From Micrasema longulum (Eukaryota > Arthropoda > Insecta > Trichoptera > Brachycentridae): 64,000 nt of DNA. The DNA lies in contig JAGVSM010003784.1 of the NCBI GenBank assembly GCA_022494885.1, positions 53,293 through 117,292 of the forward strand. Direction: 5' to 3'. Under the pieces are notes generated by a model. That model worked only from the letters and a program-made list of their open reading frames with translations, had not been told where the DNA came from and ran no database searches. Positions 31,066-42,169 of this stretch are shown here, piece by piece. Each line of letters opens with the position of its first letter. The stretch's first letter is position 1. Both the position numbers and the translations under genes were made by a program.

Positions 31066-31130
31066 AGAAGGTAACATGGAAGTCCAGGCGTTTACAAGGC
31101 TGTCCTGTCGTTGGCCGGTTTAACTGGCCA
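31066..31130 (+). mobile_element. FB fragment
   Basis: GAGAAGGTAACATGGAAGTC, GGCGTTTACAAGGCTGT and GGCCGGTTTAACTGGCCA match the 5' arm of the FB family. Both ends are missing. Confidence 0.55.
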
Positions 31131-31171
31131 TTTCAAGAAATAAATAAAACAAAAAATGATAAAATAAATCC

Positions 31172-31399
31172 TTAAATATTAAATTCTCTCTTTAAATCCA
31201 GCTTTGACCAAAAAAACTTCGACATATATAAAAACCGTTGAAATATATTTATGATTCGTGGATTTTGTTGAAAATCCGTTAAAGCGGAGTTTGGAAGTAA
31301 ACGACTTAAAACATGACTCATGATCCTTTTACACCAGTATTGTCTGTTTTTGGTATGTCGGGAGATGTTATTCATAGCAATAAGCCCGCCAACATGCAT
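31172..31399 (-). mobile_element. Unassigned transposon-derived frame
   Basis: A 75-codon minus-strand frame contains HTKNRQYWCKRIM and IFQRFLYMSKFFW. Its first bases (TGTTGGCGGGCTTATTGC) resemble the outer part of the inverted arms at 46136 and 46590, which look like LINE 3' sequence. I therefore place it among repeats. A PIF/Harbinger-like N-terminus was considered but is not supported enough. Confidence 0.3.
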
Positions 31400-32205
31400 A
31401 TATTATGTACTAGAAATATAAATAAAAAAACGTGAATAAGTATTTGATTATATTAACATACTTATTATGTACCTTTTAAAAAATCCTTTCCTTTTTAAAA
31501 TTTAAAACTTTGTATGCACTCATTGTTTAAATTCTTTGTGTTATTTTCATTATTTATATCTACGCATGTTGTTTATATGAAACTGCTGTGTTATTTAATA
31601 TATACGTATTTTGTATTTTATATCTACTATGTAGTTTAATTTTTTTTTTTGAATTAAAAAAAAATAGTTAAATATAAAAATAAACTTTTAACCAATTAAA
31701 CTTCCAAGCACAGCGATGTATATATAATTTTTTTATATTGTATTTTTTTATATTAATGTTGTTAATATACTCATCTTTTTTCATACCAACTTTACTTCTA
31801 AACACTATTCTATCTTTTTTGTTTTATATTGTATTTTTTGAATTTTATGTTGTTTATGCACTCGTGTTTTATATAACTTCCATGTATGTAAAAAGCCTTA
31901 TGGGCGTGAAAAATTAATAAAATAAAATAATATATAAATATATTGTGTACCTCTCAAAAAATTAAAAAAATCCTTTTCTTTTTAAAATTTTATCTGCGCA
32001 CATTGTTTTATTATTCATTTTATTTTGATTTTTATAATATACTTGTATCTGAGCATGTTTTTTATATGAAACTGCTGTTTTAGTATTTTTGTAACATTAC
32101 ATTTTTTTTTCTTCTTTTTCACATGATATTGAATTGTTTGTGTTCTATTACATACGTAGTAAAATAAATATGAGAACTAGATTTACTTTTCGGGATCAAA
32201 TCTCC
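31400..32205 (+). mobile_element. AT-rich LINE 3'-untranslated sequences
   Basis: Two similar stretches (CATGTTGTTTATATGAAACT near 31566 and CATGTTTTTTATATGAAACT near 32054) and the end GCCTTATGGGCGTGAAAAAT followed by a (AATAAA)n tail at 31895-31935 look like LINE 3' ends. The related end CGCCTTTTGGGCGTTAATGA occurs at 56629. No coding. Confidence 0.45.
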
Positions 32206-32210
32206 GGGTG

Positions 32211-32385
32211 GCCTCCGTGGTGTAGTGGTCAAGAAGCTTGACTCACGCACGGAAGGTTCCAGTTTCGATTCCCGGTGAGAACACAAAAAAATATGTGATT
32301 TTTCTCAAGGCTAGAGATGTTCTGTTTTGTTATTCACCACTCTAATTGGGCCTCCTGGCCTGTTGTGGTGCAAAAAAAAAATTTT
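32211..32385 (+). mobile_element. SINE family B, copy 2
   Basis: Head GCCTCCGTGGTGTAGTGGTC, a slightly changed box B (GTTTCGATTCC at 32262-32272), body with CAAGGCTAGAGATGTTCTGT and GGCCTCCTGGCCTGTTGTGG, then poly-A. Confidence 0.85.
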
Positions 32386-32389
32386 TTTC

Positions 32390-32580
32390 GTGATACCCAC
32401 CAAGAAAAGCTGTTGTGTTTTCGTGCAAGCCAGGGCCGGAAGCAGTAGAAGGGGAATAGCAGGGGTGGCGGGGGGGATGAACTCCACCCCCAGAAGGGAC
32501 CTCACCCTTCCGTATCCGCCTTTCCAAGAACCCTTTACGTCCATCAAGCAGAGTAGCACGGCGTACAACTGAGAACGAAA
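32390..32580. other. GC-rich unassigned segment
   Basis: About 190 bp downstream of a SINE, with GGCGGGGGGGATGAACTCC and CCGGAAGCAGTAGAAGGGG. Frames are open on both strands but none looks like a known protein. It may be an untranslated part of a mobile element. Confidence 0.3.
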
Positions 32581-32847
32581 AGAAAAATCACTGATTACAA
32601 ATAAAAATATTCCATTGAAAGCAACAAGTTGTTTATAATCACATGCCGACTTTTTTAGGTCTACCGGTTTCCCGTCTCCTTCGTCAGGACGCTAATCAAA
32701 CCAATCAATGCAAAAACTTCGCCATGGTTGCTAGACAAAAATATAAAACCAACGTGCTGATATGACACATTATTTTAGTAACTAACACTAACGTTCACTA
32801 ATTATAATTTATGAAAATGTTTGATGTTGTGGGAGGAATGGTGAAAA

Positions 32848-32965
32848 CTAGCGGCCATTGCCCGCTGTTCCATAAAAGGTAACTCGGCCCTTCGGGCCTC
32901 ATTTAGTCAGCCCTCCGGGCCTTGGGCCTCAGTTGGTTAGGAACTCGAGCACTTTGAAATTCAGA
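32848..32965. repeat. GGCCC-GGGCC hairpin array, copy 2
   Basis: AACTAGCGGCCATTGCCCGC, CTCGGCCCTTCGGGCCTCAT, TCAGCCCTCCGGGCCTTGGG and GGGCCTCAGTTGGTTAGG follow one another. The order and the flanks GGTTAG..ACTCGAGCACTTTG match copy 1 at 7005-7140. A fragment with GCCCATCGGGCCTAG lies near 33743. Confidence 0.6.
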
Positions 32966-33029
32966 GCAATCTGAATGTGATAAAAAATAACGCATCTCCA
33001 GAATAAAGCTAACAAAACCCGCACAAAAT

Positions 33030-33345
33030 TTACAGATAAAATATAATATGTCCCCTTTCGCGTGACAAGAAATAAGTATTCATTCCATCTGTCAGTCTGT
33101 AGCACTAACTATGCACAACACTCTTTCCTCTATCGTTCTTGCTCTAACTATAATGCTTTTTTTTCATCTATTGATTTATTTTACATGACCCTTAATTTAT
33201 TTAAAAATAAATTAAGACTTATTATTTCTGGCTGCGATACGATCCCACTTACCATTTAATGATGCTCACACTTACACACACCTGAACATTTACTCCCACA
33301 CTAATAATACTTTAAATACACATAAACACATCCTTTTGTTGTGAC
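33030..33345 (+). mobile_element. LINE C-terminus (family beta), plus-strand copy
   Basis: The frame at 33041-33259 reads FRVTRNKYSFHLSVCSTNY, SFLYRSCSNYNAFFSSIDLF, KNKLRLIISGCDTIPLTI, almost the same as the minus-strand copy at 19190-19628. A CA-rich 3'-untranslated part follows. Confidence 0.7.
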
Positions 33346-33365
33346 ACAATTTAATAATATGTATG

Positions 33366-33505
33366 ATTTTCATAAAATAAATAAAACGATTTTGTTTTTA
33401 ACCACTAATTTTAAAATAAAACTAAAATTTTCATTTTAAAATTAAATTTAAAATTAGTCGTTAAAAACAAAGTTGTTTATTTATTTTATTATAATGAATA
33501 ACCAC
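33366..33505. repeat. Palindrome of about 135 bp
   Basis: AAAATAAATAAAACGATTTT near 33376 and its inverse AAGTTGTTTATTTATTTTAT near 33471 flank an AT-rich centre. The right arm plus TAATGAATAACCACAAAGTT recurs in inverse orientation at 58363-58415, so this is an interspersed foldback sequence. Confidence 0.5.
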
Positions 33506-33844
33506 AAAGTTAGTACTTCAAATACAGACTTTATATATGATTTTCATTTAGAAATTTCGCTGGTCTGTCTTTAATGTCTATGTCATTGTCGACTGTTAGT
33601 TTCTTTAAAATAAATAAATAAATATTATTTAAGATCTTCACAAAAAATCGGTTTGTAAGCGATTAACATTGAACAGTGAAGAACCGTAATTTAAAATAAT
33701 AACAGTCAGCTATCGCTAACTACCACACGCTTGTAAATTCAGCCCATCGGGCCTAGTATAATTAGCCCTGCGAGTCTTCATGAATTTATTCTAAAGACCT
33801 TCGCTAATTAGAATATCGGATGCGCTGAGTAAGTTATATATAAT

Positions 33845-34779
33845 TAGAGATGCAAGGCGGTAAAAAAACCGCGGTATTTTACGGGAATTTTACCAGATTT
33901 GGGTATAATACGATATTTTTTGGTAAGAAACGAATTTGATGTACTAATTTTTATTTTTCAAAGATATTACAAATACGAATAGCTTTGTTTTAGGACATTT
34001 TACATGCCTGCGAAAACCAGGTTTCGATCCATTGGGTGGTTGTCGAGATTTATTATAAGTATGGGACGTTCAAGGGCATTCAGTATGTACTTTTTTCACT
34101 TTTATTATAAAAAAGGTTAATAATTTTTGAAACTTAACAGGATCGGTGGACATAGGGTCCTTAGTAAAACCTTAAGTTTGTGACCTTGAACGACCACCGC
34201 TCATGCCGTTATTTTGAAAAAATGATGCCTGAAATCAGTTTTTTGTGTATAATTACGTCCCTGAAGGTTTTGTAGAAAAAAAACATACAAAAGTTCGAGA
34301 AAATAAAATTTACTTAAAAATCGTAAAAAAAATAATTTTTTTGACCTATATTTACTAAGATACACGTTTGAACATCAAAAACATTTTATCAAAATAGCGG
34401 AAAAGCGGTATTTACACTAACTTTTTACTAATTATTTGATAATTGACCTACGAAAAGTCATCATCATCATCATCATCATTCCATGTCTGCTACCTAGTTG
34501 GAGCATATAGTGTTCACAAAGATCCTCCTCCTCTATCACTTTTATTCGATAAGGATGGCATGGATCACCCGATGGATCTAAACCTGGTTTTCGCAAACAT
34601 TTTTTCGAAAAGTGTCCTTAAAGCTACTTGAATTTGTAAAGCTACTCGTATTTGTAATATTTTTGAAAATTAAAAATTAGTATTTCAAATTCGTTTCTTA
34701 CCAAAAATTACCGTAAAATACCGTAAACTACGGTATTTTACCGCAACTTTTGGTAAAATTACGTATTTTTACATCTTTA
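33845..34779. mobile_element. Non-autonomous hAT-like element
   Basis: The ends TAGAGATGCAA and TTACATCTTTA are near-perfect inverted repeats. Matching continues for about 150 bp inwards, with the long shared block TTTGGTAAGAAACGAATTTG near 33918 and its inverse near 34690. The flanks TATATAAT (33837-33844) and TACATAAT (34780-34787) agree in 7 of 8 bases, the duplication length of hAT transposons. GGTAAAATACC-like motifs repeat in both arms. No transposase coding is left. Confidence 0.7.
34461..34482 (+). repeat. (ATC)n microsatellite
   Basis: A CATCATCATCATCATCATC run inside the hAT-like element. Confidence 0.8.
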
Positions 34780-34799
34780 TACATAATACAAAAAAGAGA

Positions 34800-35842
34800 T
34801 GTATATGAATCACTTTATAAAGCGCTGAGAGATTACATTGTGAAAATGGCGCTATATACGTTACCCACTTTAATAATATCGATAAAAGTCATGTAGGGCC
34901 TTACTTATAGACCTAGTATATAATTATTACTAGGTATAGTAGTGGAATAAGGATGGTTTAGTAAAAATTCTTAAACCTCGCATAAAGTTTTAGTTGGTAT
35001 AGACTTGTAATAGCCTGGGTCGAATGTGGTAAAGCGCTGAAATAAACCCGCGATCCGTCGTCTGTGAAGTTTATCTTTTGTTAAATGGATTATATTTATC
35101 TTAAATTTAAACTACATAAAACATACTTTTTTTCAATAGACTTAAAAGTAAAATATCGTTTATGAGTCTATAAATGATCATCAAATTTTATTTTTTTTCT
35201 TATAAATTTTATTTAGCAGATATTTCAACAATGATCCCTGTTATGTTTTGCCGTATTTATACGTAAAAGATTTATTGTAATATATTTTAATTTATGTTTA
35301 TCTAATCTTCTGAACATTTTTATCAATGGCGAATTTCGGTGTGTAATTTATAATTTTTAAATTTCAGAAATTTGTGAGTATATATTATTTATTTGTAACA
35401 TTCAAGAATTGGCTTTCTTTATTTACATTAAATATTATCTTTAAAAAGTCTAATGAGGCCCAAAAAATGTTTTTTTTATTTACAGCTTTTTCTTTTATAA
35501 CAAACTCCGATTTTAAAACACCATAGTAATCAAATAATACATCAATTAATAAATAATATCGTTCTCGATTTTGATCGACTAAGATTTCGTTAGACGCATC
35601 ACATTTGTACAGTTTCTATTGTTTTATTATTAATACGAATAACGTGTTAGTATTTGTAACTGCACATACGCACGCAGCTTGTTCATAGATGTACGAAAAA
35701 TGATGCATGGTTAAAAAAAATGGGATAAGCTTAGAAATAAATAACCCATTGTAATTTTACAAATTAAATTATATTACAAAAATGGCGCTACATAAGTTAT
35801 TAATAAAAATAAAAATAACAAAAAGCATATTATTGTTCACAT
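34800..35842. other. Unassigned AT-rich stretch
   Basis: No gene. GAAAATGGCGCTATATACGT at 34852 resembles GAAAATGGCGCTATATAAGT at 12893 and AAAATGGCGCTACATAAGTT near 35780, so pieces of a small repeat family are present. Confidence 0.4.
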
Positions 35843-36453
35843 AATGAGGAATTCCACTGTTTTCTAATTTTTTTTTTATTAGCGTACTATTTAACTAAGC
35901 AAAAGTTTATTTTTTTTGTGCGTTTTTTACAAAGATATGATTTTTCAAAGTTACATTTATCAAATACCGCGCCAAATGACTGTAATCAGTGTGTCACTTT
36001 TCAGTAGTGACGTCATGAAACGGTTGGCGTTCTTACTTTCACTGACCTGACAAGAATCTATGGAATATTGTTTTGATTACTTTATTTTGTTGATCGTAAT
36101 TTGCTAATTTCTATGTTATGGTTATTTTACGAACGTTTCGATTTAGAAAAACCTAGGAAGTTGACATAATCTCTGCTTGAAATGTCAAATTTTACAAATT
36201 ATACTCATTTTTTCTATGGTCAAAACCTTACAAGGTGCAAGGGCTTTAAAGCGGAAACCGGAAATACTACACGTAGATATAAGGAGGGACGTCATTTTTT
36301 ACGATTTTAAAATGAATACAATTTTTAACATTTTTTATTTATTTTTGCGTGCGTTTTTGAGATATTTCATCCTAGTCCGAAATTTTTTAATATTCACGTG
36401 TACACGAAAACATTTTTAAAATTGAATTCCGGGTTGGGCTGGAATTCCTCATT
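35843..36453. mobile_element. MITE-like element with 14-bp inverted ends
   Basis: The ends AATGAGGAATTCCA (35843-35856) and TGGAATTCCTCATT (36440-36453) are exact inverse copies, 611 bp apart. The interior is non-coding and has no other obvious symmetry. The target duplication is not clear. SINE family D starts about 36 bp after it. Confidence 0.5.
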
Positions 36454-36489
36454 GTGGATATTTTTTTTTTTCGAAATGCATCACGTTGA

Positions 36490-36565
36490 ATCGGGTTGTG
36501 GTCACGCGGCTAGTGCCACGGACTCACAGATCAAAGATCCGAGGTTTGGGTAACCCAAACTTGCA
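36490..36565 (+). mobile_element. SINE family D, truncated head
   Basis: TCGGGTTGTGGTCACGCGGC, GGACTCACAGATCAAAGATC and GAGGTTTGGGTAACCC. The box B is decayed and the tail is missing. Confidence 0.55.
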
Positions 36566-36871
36566 AGTACAATATTGCACTATTTTTTTAAAATCCAATT
36601 ACAGAAACTCGTAAATCCTATCTAGAGAAAAATATTTTTTTGTAAAATCGTAAACCCAGCTGCGAAGGAGTTCTTTTTGCCGCGGAATATCATGTAGCAT
36701 TTATATTGTGTCCAGTTGTGATGATTGGTGTTTTTATTTCAAGATAACGATTCAGGAATTTAACTGACGATGAGGTAATAACCTCGAAACCGGTAGAAGT
36801 GTAATTAAAAAAAAATTAAGTGGTTTATACAAATTTATAAACAAATAAGTGTAATACTTTATAAACCATCC

Positions 36872-37495
36872 TTGTTCTCAACTACCGAACTGTTCAAAAA
36901 ATTTAATGTTTTAAGAGTGGGGGATATCTACGGAAAGTGTTGTATGCTCCAGGTGCATAAGGAAAACCTCCCATCGGACCGTATTACGGGAAGGTTGAGA
37001 ACAGGATGCCTCCCTCTACAGATAATTAAAACTACCACAGCCAAACATCATTATACTTATATAGGACGGAAGTTTTTCAATCATTTACCACAAAATCTAC
37101 TACAAGAAATAAATTACGGAAAATTTAAGGATAGATTAAAGAAAAGCTTCTTGACATAATTAACATTAATTTATTTTGAAAATGGAGATGTATGTTTAAT
37201 ATGTGCCTGCGTTTAAAACTTTTGTGTTTATATTTAATTATTTTTTAGTGTTATATTTTCTCAATTTTAAAAATTGTTTAATTTTTTATTTATTTTATTA
37301 TTTGGTTTTGCATTTTTTGTGTCTTTTTTTATGTTATTTTGTTAACTTGCCAAACACAAAAGCCAGCCTCTTTTTTGGCAAGTTCAACCTTAAGTGTTCC
37401 ATTTTTTTACTGAATGTATTGTTTAATTGTTTATTTATGTTAATAAAGGTTTTTATAAAAAATATGTATATTAAAAAAAAAACATTTGTGGTTTT
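36872..37495 (+). mobile_element. LINE C-terminus and 3'-untranslated region
   Basis: The frame at 36872-37159 (95 codons) reads FKKFNVLRVGDIYGKCCML, RLRTGCLPLQIIKTT, YTYIGRKFFNHLPQNLLQEI and FKDRLKKSFLT before the stop. 'Y.g.k.fN.LP..l......FK..lK..ll' is the typical end of CR1/I-like polymerases. The 3' part has a TTGCCAAACACAAAAGCCAG motif with its inverse nearby (a short hairpin) and ends in A-rich sequence near 37490. Confidence 0.7.
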
Positions 37496-37499
37496 TTTT

Positions 37500-39060
37500 T
37501 AAATATATATATCACAGTAGAGTTTATCAAAACCGAAAAGCAACAATTGCGAACTCTTTAAAAAATATTGCAATTAATAAACAACAATAAAAAATGTAAT
37601 ATGGACTCGATTCAGTGTATTCAACAATCGAAAGTGTCATGATAAGCAAGGACATAAACGTTCCAGCAGGACATATTTACGTATATCGTTTACATTTACG
37701 TTTACAAAAAATTCGAATGTATCCTATTTTTATCGATTATTTAACCTTGTAAGAAAGCTGGCGACCCGCTTTAAAGTAATATTTGCCCACTACTTTACGA
37801 ACCAACTAGAACATTGAAGTAACTATAATGTACGATATTCAGATGAATGGACTTTATTGCCCCAGATAATAATAAAAAAAGCTGTACCACAAATATTTCA
37901 AAAGATTTTACCTCAACATAATCTTACATATTATAAAAATAGCTGATACGCTGCGATTGAAGTACCAATACGGTGTCTTATGCACCACTAGGCGCGAATA
38001 ACGAAATTTTGATGTTGACATTTAAAAAGTATGATGTGAATTTAACCAACCAATATTAGGAAGCACCAAGATTTGCAAAAGTAAAATTCAGTTTTGTCGA
38101 AGGATTAACATCATTATTACGATAATTTACCACAATAATTGTAAAACATAGTATCGCTTATTACGTAGAAAAATTATATTAAAAATAATAAATTATGCTT
38201 ACTTAAAAATATAACTTCTGCACTTTTTTACTTCCTAAATTCATTAACAAAAATAGAAAATTAACAAATCCATGAATTGAGGCTTTATTATGTTTTTAAT
38301 ACAAATTTGCAAGGATTTCTTTTAATTTTTTTAAATTTGTTAATTTGCTACTCAAGAAAAAAAAACAGTTTTGACTCTCCGCTGAAAAAATCAATTCTTG
38401 AGTTTACGAATTTTATAAGTTAGGCCGACGAAATGTCATGTGACCAAGTTTAGTTTTTTGTGCCCTTATTTACATTTAAATAAACAAAGCAGAATGCCCC
38501 GCGAAGTGTTTAAAAACACTTTTTTTAATTATTTAATTATTCAAAAAAATAACTTACCCATAAAAGGAAGAAGAAAACAGAAAAAATGATTTTCCATTTG
38601 ACTAATGTCATGGTTTGGAAGAAGATTACTATTAAAATAAACCTCAACTTTTTGCCGTAAATATGAACACTTACTATTTTAACCCACAGATTAACTGAAA
38701 CGTAAGGCTTGTGAGATTAATTAGATTCAATAATAGAGAAGAATGATTTGATAGTATAGCGTAAACAAGAGAATTTGTGACATTTAAGCACTGAAATTCA
38801 CCCAGTGTTGGCTGGCGTAGCTGTCAAACGTGAATAAGCTTTCTGTGGGGATGTTTGTAAGTAGGGGATCCTTAGGGAACTCAGGCATGCGCAGTTCAGT
38901 AGTCATCTGTACATACATTCAACTCATATGTTCCTACTGCTTAAACGGAATCAAATTATCTAAGGATGATTTGTAGAGAAAATAACATTGAAAAAAGACA
39001 CATTTGAGGGCACACATTTTTCTTGCAACACGTTATTTTATTTATATTATAAACATAACC
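37500..39060. other. AT-rich stretch with a SINE A tail fragment
   Basis: No gene. A family A 3' piece (GCTGCGATTGAAGTACCAAT, TTATGCACCACTAGGCGCG) lies at 37950-38000 on the plus strand. The remainder is unassigned. A GC-richer patch near 38810-38900 has no recognisable frame. Confidence 0.45.
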
Positions 39061-39062
39061 CC

Positions 39063-39215
39063 CCCCCTGTCTGCACCCGATGGTGAAAAAAATACTGCGT
39101 CGGTTTATTTGTTGCAGCGTATATGTATAATCTGTTACATGAAGGTAAGGTAATCAATCTTACGCCTCAGGCGCCAGTCCAGAAACGTGAAATACTGCAG
39201 TGTAGAACTACATTT
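39063..39215 (-). mobile_element. SINE family A, head-less fragment
   Basis: TCTGCACCCGATGGTGAAAA, ATCTGTTACATGAAGGTAAG and GCGCCAGTCCAGAAACGTGA give the inverse of the family A body. The tRNA-like head has been lost. Confidence 0.55.
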
Positions 39216-39469
39216 TTAATCAATATTCCATATAGACCTTCCAAGAAATCGGATATAATATTGTGCTTCCTATTTATTTTCGATGATTTAAAAAAATATA
39301 TATTTTACTAAATTTACCTATTTTACTTAATACCAACAAAAAAAACAGTTTTAAAAAAACCAAACAGTGAAATGTAACTAAACTCTTGCCAACTATTGAA
39401 TAATTGTGTTATATAACATTGTTAAACCTATTTATTTTTAAGAGAAATCAATATTATTTTTTTCTTCTG

Positions 39470-39745
39470 CTTCTTCTTCAGCCTTGTTCTCTTCACTGCT
39501 GGATAAAAACCTCTTCCAAACGTCTCCATTCCTTCCTATCGCCCGCTTTCATCATCCATGTTTTACCGGCAATCAAGGCAATGTCATCTGTGGGCCCTAT
39601 AACACTTCTTTTGTTTGCCCATGGTCTCCACTTTAACATTCTGGGTGTCCACCTGCCATTATTTTGCTTCGCTAAATAACCTGCCCACTGCCATTTTAAG
39701 TTTGCTGCACGATCTGTTTTTAGTCTGTATGTCGTCACTGGCAAA
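39470..39745 (-). mobile_element. RTE-like LINE C-terminus
   Basis: The minus-strand frame reads LKWQWAGYLAKQNNGRWTPR, LKWRPWANKRSVIGPTDDIA, AGKTWMMKAGDRKEWRRLEE and ends VFIQQ and a stop. 'KWqWAGh.aR..d.RWt...l.WrP...kR..GrP..RW.DDi...AG..W...A.dR..Wr..eEa..qq' is a classic RTE-type end. A (GAA)n-rich tail follows at 39465-39480, as expected for this type. Confidence 0.85.
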
Positions 39746-39894
39746 ATACGCGTTTCATAGACTTGTATTTTTAAGCATATTTATTTACACATGTTTATAT
39801 TTCCTATATTTTTTTAATTGCTTTCATACACTTTACTTAACACCAACCAAAAAATAGTTTTATAAAACTAATAAATATAACTAAACTTTTTAGA

Positions 39895-40470
39895 GAGGAA
39901 TATAGAAGTGAAGAAGCCTAGGCGTTTACACGGCTTATAGCCTGTCATTTGCTGGTTTAATTGGCCACTTTTCGCATTGTGTAACATTTACCATTCTGGC
40001 CATGTTTGAACATCTATATTTCTTTGATTCTTCCAACTGATTTTTATTAGGTTAAAGATCTGTAACCTTTAATTATGCGGGTGAGATTCGTGCAACTGAG
40101 TTATATTACGTAAGTTCATGTACATTCTAGGCAACGCCTGGAAATAATAATAAATTTTTGAACATATTGAATAGTTGGTTTGATCAACAATATTTTAAGT
40201 TTGTTCAAAATTAAACCCCTTAATTTTTAAGTTTAACATATCACAACAAATATAGAGAACGCTGGAGGAGCTTTGTGAAGTTGAAGAGCTGAAGAGTTGA
40301 AACCTTTGTTGATGCGGGTTACATTCTGACCGAATTATTATATATTCCCTGCTATAATATGTTCTTCATCTCAGTTGTAATACATTAAAATGAATAACTC
40401 CCAAGGGGGTTGAATCCAGTTTTTGTCTACAAAAATTAGGAAAAACTCAAAATATTGGATAATAACTCAA
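39895..40470 (+). mobile_element. FB foldback family, decayed copies
   Basis: FB 5'-arm sequence (CTATTTGGAAGTC-type start missing; GGCTTATAGCCTGTCATTTG, GGTGAGATTCGTGCAACTGA, AGGCAACGCCTGG) occupies 39899-40200. A second, shorter FB copy at 40230-40460 ends with the usual tail (AATAACTCCCAAGGGGGTTG, GAAAAACTCAAAATATTG). No 12-bp flank is visible, since the outer left end is lost. Confidence 0.55.
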
Positions 40471-40654
40471 AATAGAAAAGTAGAAAATGTTTACAATATT
40501 TTTTATCTAAACGTGTCAAATTACACGTTATCAATGAAGGTACTTTGAATTTTCGTACAAACGGATACATTTTCGTACATGAATATCGATTTTACTTTAT
40601 GCCGTCTCGGTATGTACCGATGAAGATGGCGTTTGTAATCGTACCTAAGCTATG

Positions 40655-41275
40655 TTTCCGTAATCACTGGACAATATAAACATGTTTTTTAACATTGCTG
40701 TTCCATCAATGTTTCCATAATTACTGGACAATGTACACAAATCTTTTAACATTGTTGTTCCATCAATGTTTCCATAATTACTTTGCAATGTACACAAATC
40801 TATTGACATTGTTGTTCCATTAATGTTTCTATCATTACTGGACAATGTACACAAATCTATTAACATTGTTGTTCTATCAATGTTTCCATAATTACTGGAC
40901 AATGTACACAAATCTATTAACATTGTTGTTCCATCAATATTTCTATAATTACTGGACAATGTACACAAATCTATTAACATTGTTGTTCTATCAATGTTTC
41001 CATAATTACTTTGCAATGTACACAAATCTATTGACATTGTTGTTCCATTAATGTTTCCATTATTACTGGACAATGTTCACAAATCTATTAACATTGTTGT
41101 TCTTTCAATTTTTCTATAACTACTGGACAATGTACACAAATCTATTAACATTGTGGTTCCATCAATATTTCCATAATTACTGAACAATGTACACAAATCT
41201 ATTAACATTGTTGTTCCATCAAGTTTCCATAATTACTGGACAATGGACACAAATATATTAACATTGTTGTTCTAC
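40655..41275. repeat. 57-bp minisatellite, about 11 units
   Basis: Units of 57 bp contain ACATTGTTGTTCCATCAATG, TTTCCATAATTACTGGACAA and TGTACACAAATCTATTA. A variant with CTTTGCAATG occurs at 40781 and again at 41009, exactly 228 bp (4 units) later, showing higher-order duplication. Because 57 is a multiple of three, the minus strand stays open as a 142-codon repeat frame (unit CTLSSNYGNIDGTTML-like). I regard that frame as a by-product and not a gene. An FB element is inserted at its right end. Confidence 0.85.
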
Positions 41276-41294
41276 CAGTGTTTATAGTATGCAC

Positions 41295-41525
41295 TAACAT
41301 ATTACAACAGAGATGAAGAAGATTTAAGAGTAGGTAATATAGAAGTCCAGGCATCTACAGGGCTTATGACCTGTCAATGGCTGGTTTAAGTGGCCACTTT
41401 ACACACTGTGTAACATTCACCATTCTGCCTATATTTGAACATCTAAACAATATGTTAATATAAACAGCTCCCCAGGGAGTTAAATCCAGTCCTTGTCTAC
41501 AAAAATTTGGACAAACTCAAAATAT
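41295..41525 (+). mobile_element. FB element, copy 4 (short form) with target duplication
   Basis: A 231-bp short form, head plus tail, with only a trace of the inverted arm. It starts AACATATTACAACAGAG and ends GGACAAACTCAAAATAT. It is flanked by TGTTTATAGTATGCAC at 41279-41294 and again at 41526-41541. Up to four of the 16 bases may belong to the element end, so the duplication is 12-16 bp, consistent with the 12 bp at copies 1-3. It contains the FB palindrome AAGTGGCCACTT. Confidence 0.8.
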
Positions 41526-41544
41526 TGTTTATAGTATGCACCTG

Positions 41545-42165
41545 AAAACCATATGCTTCAGTGCGTGAGAAATATATTTTGTTTTCTTGAATCTCAGGAT
41601 GTCGCGTGGAAAGAATAAATGTACCTATTTTTGTAATCAAACCTACCCCTCCATAGGACCAAAAGTTGCATTGTTTATATCCTTACCCAGTCTTTTGAGG
41701 AGGAATTAGAAATGTAATATCTCGCGGTTACTACGTCGCTCTGACGTAATACTTAGTTTAAATAAATTCGGTAGCTTTCAAGAGTAACAGTGTGTTTTTT
41801 GTAATGTCTTTAAAATAATGAATTAATAAATAACATCGTCGGATGGCCACTGAAAAAAAATCAACCATTTAAAGTTCGCTCACTTCCAAACAGGTCAAGA
41901 TAAAATACGAACTCGCGCCAGACAAAATAAGGGTTGTCGAATCAAAAAGAAAAAAAAAAAAAAAAAAATGTAATCCTGGTCAACGTACAAATCGGCCTCA
42001 AGCGGATTATACCCTTAGGTTTCCATTCAATAAATGCCAGAGAAAAGGAGACATTATTGAGATCGATAGATAAATAAATAAAGACCTCGTTTGTAAATGA
42101 TAAATAAGTAAATCCAGTATTAAATAGCTGAATTTAATTAACGCATTCACCAGCGTCGCCAGTCA
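41545..42165. other. Unassigned AT-rich stretch
   Basis: No gene recognised; a poly-A run lies at 41949-41968. Confidence 0.35.
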
Positions 42166-42169
42166 AGAG

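Noticed and set aside
31172..31399. PIF/Harbinger transposase N-terminus
   Set aside because: A loose pattern (RQYW, later FxRFLYMS) is suggestive, but its start matches repeat sequence at 46136 and no further transposase motifs follow.
34461..34482. Possible CRISPR-like or regulatory array at short repeats
   Set aside because: It is a trinucleotide microsatellite in a eukaryotic element; no spacer structure.
40645..41073. 142-codon open frame on the minus strand
   Set aside because: It exists because the 57-bp repeat unit is a multiple of three and contains no stop. Other frames over the array are also open, and there are no gene signals.
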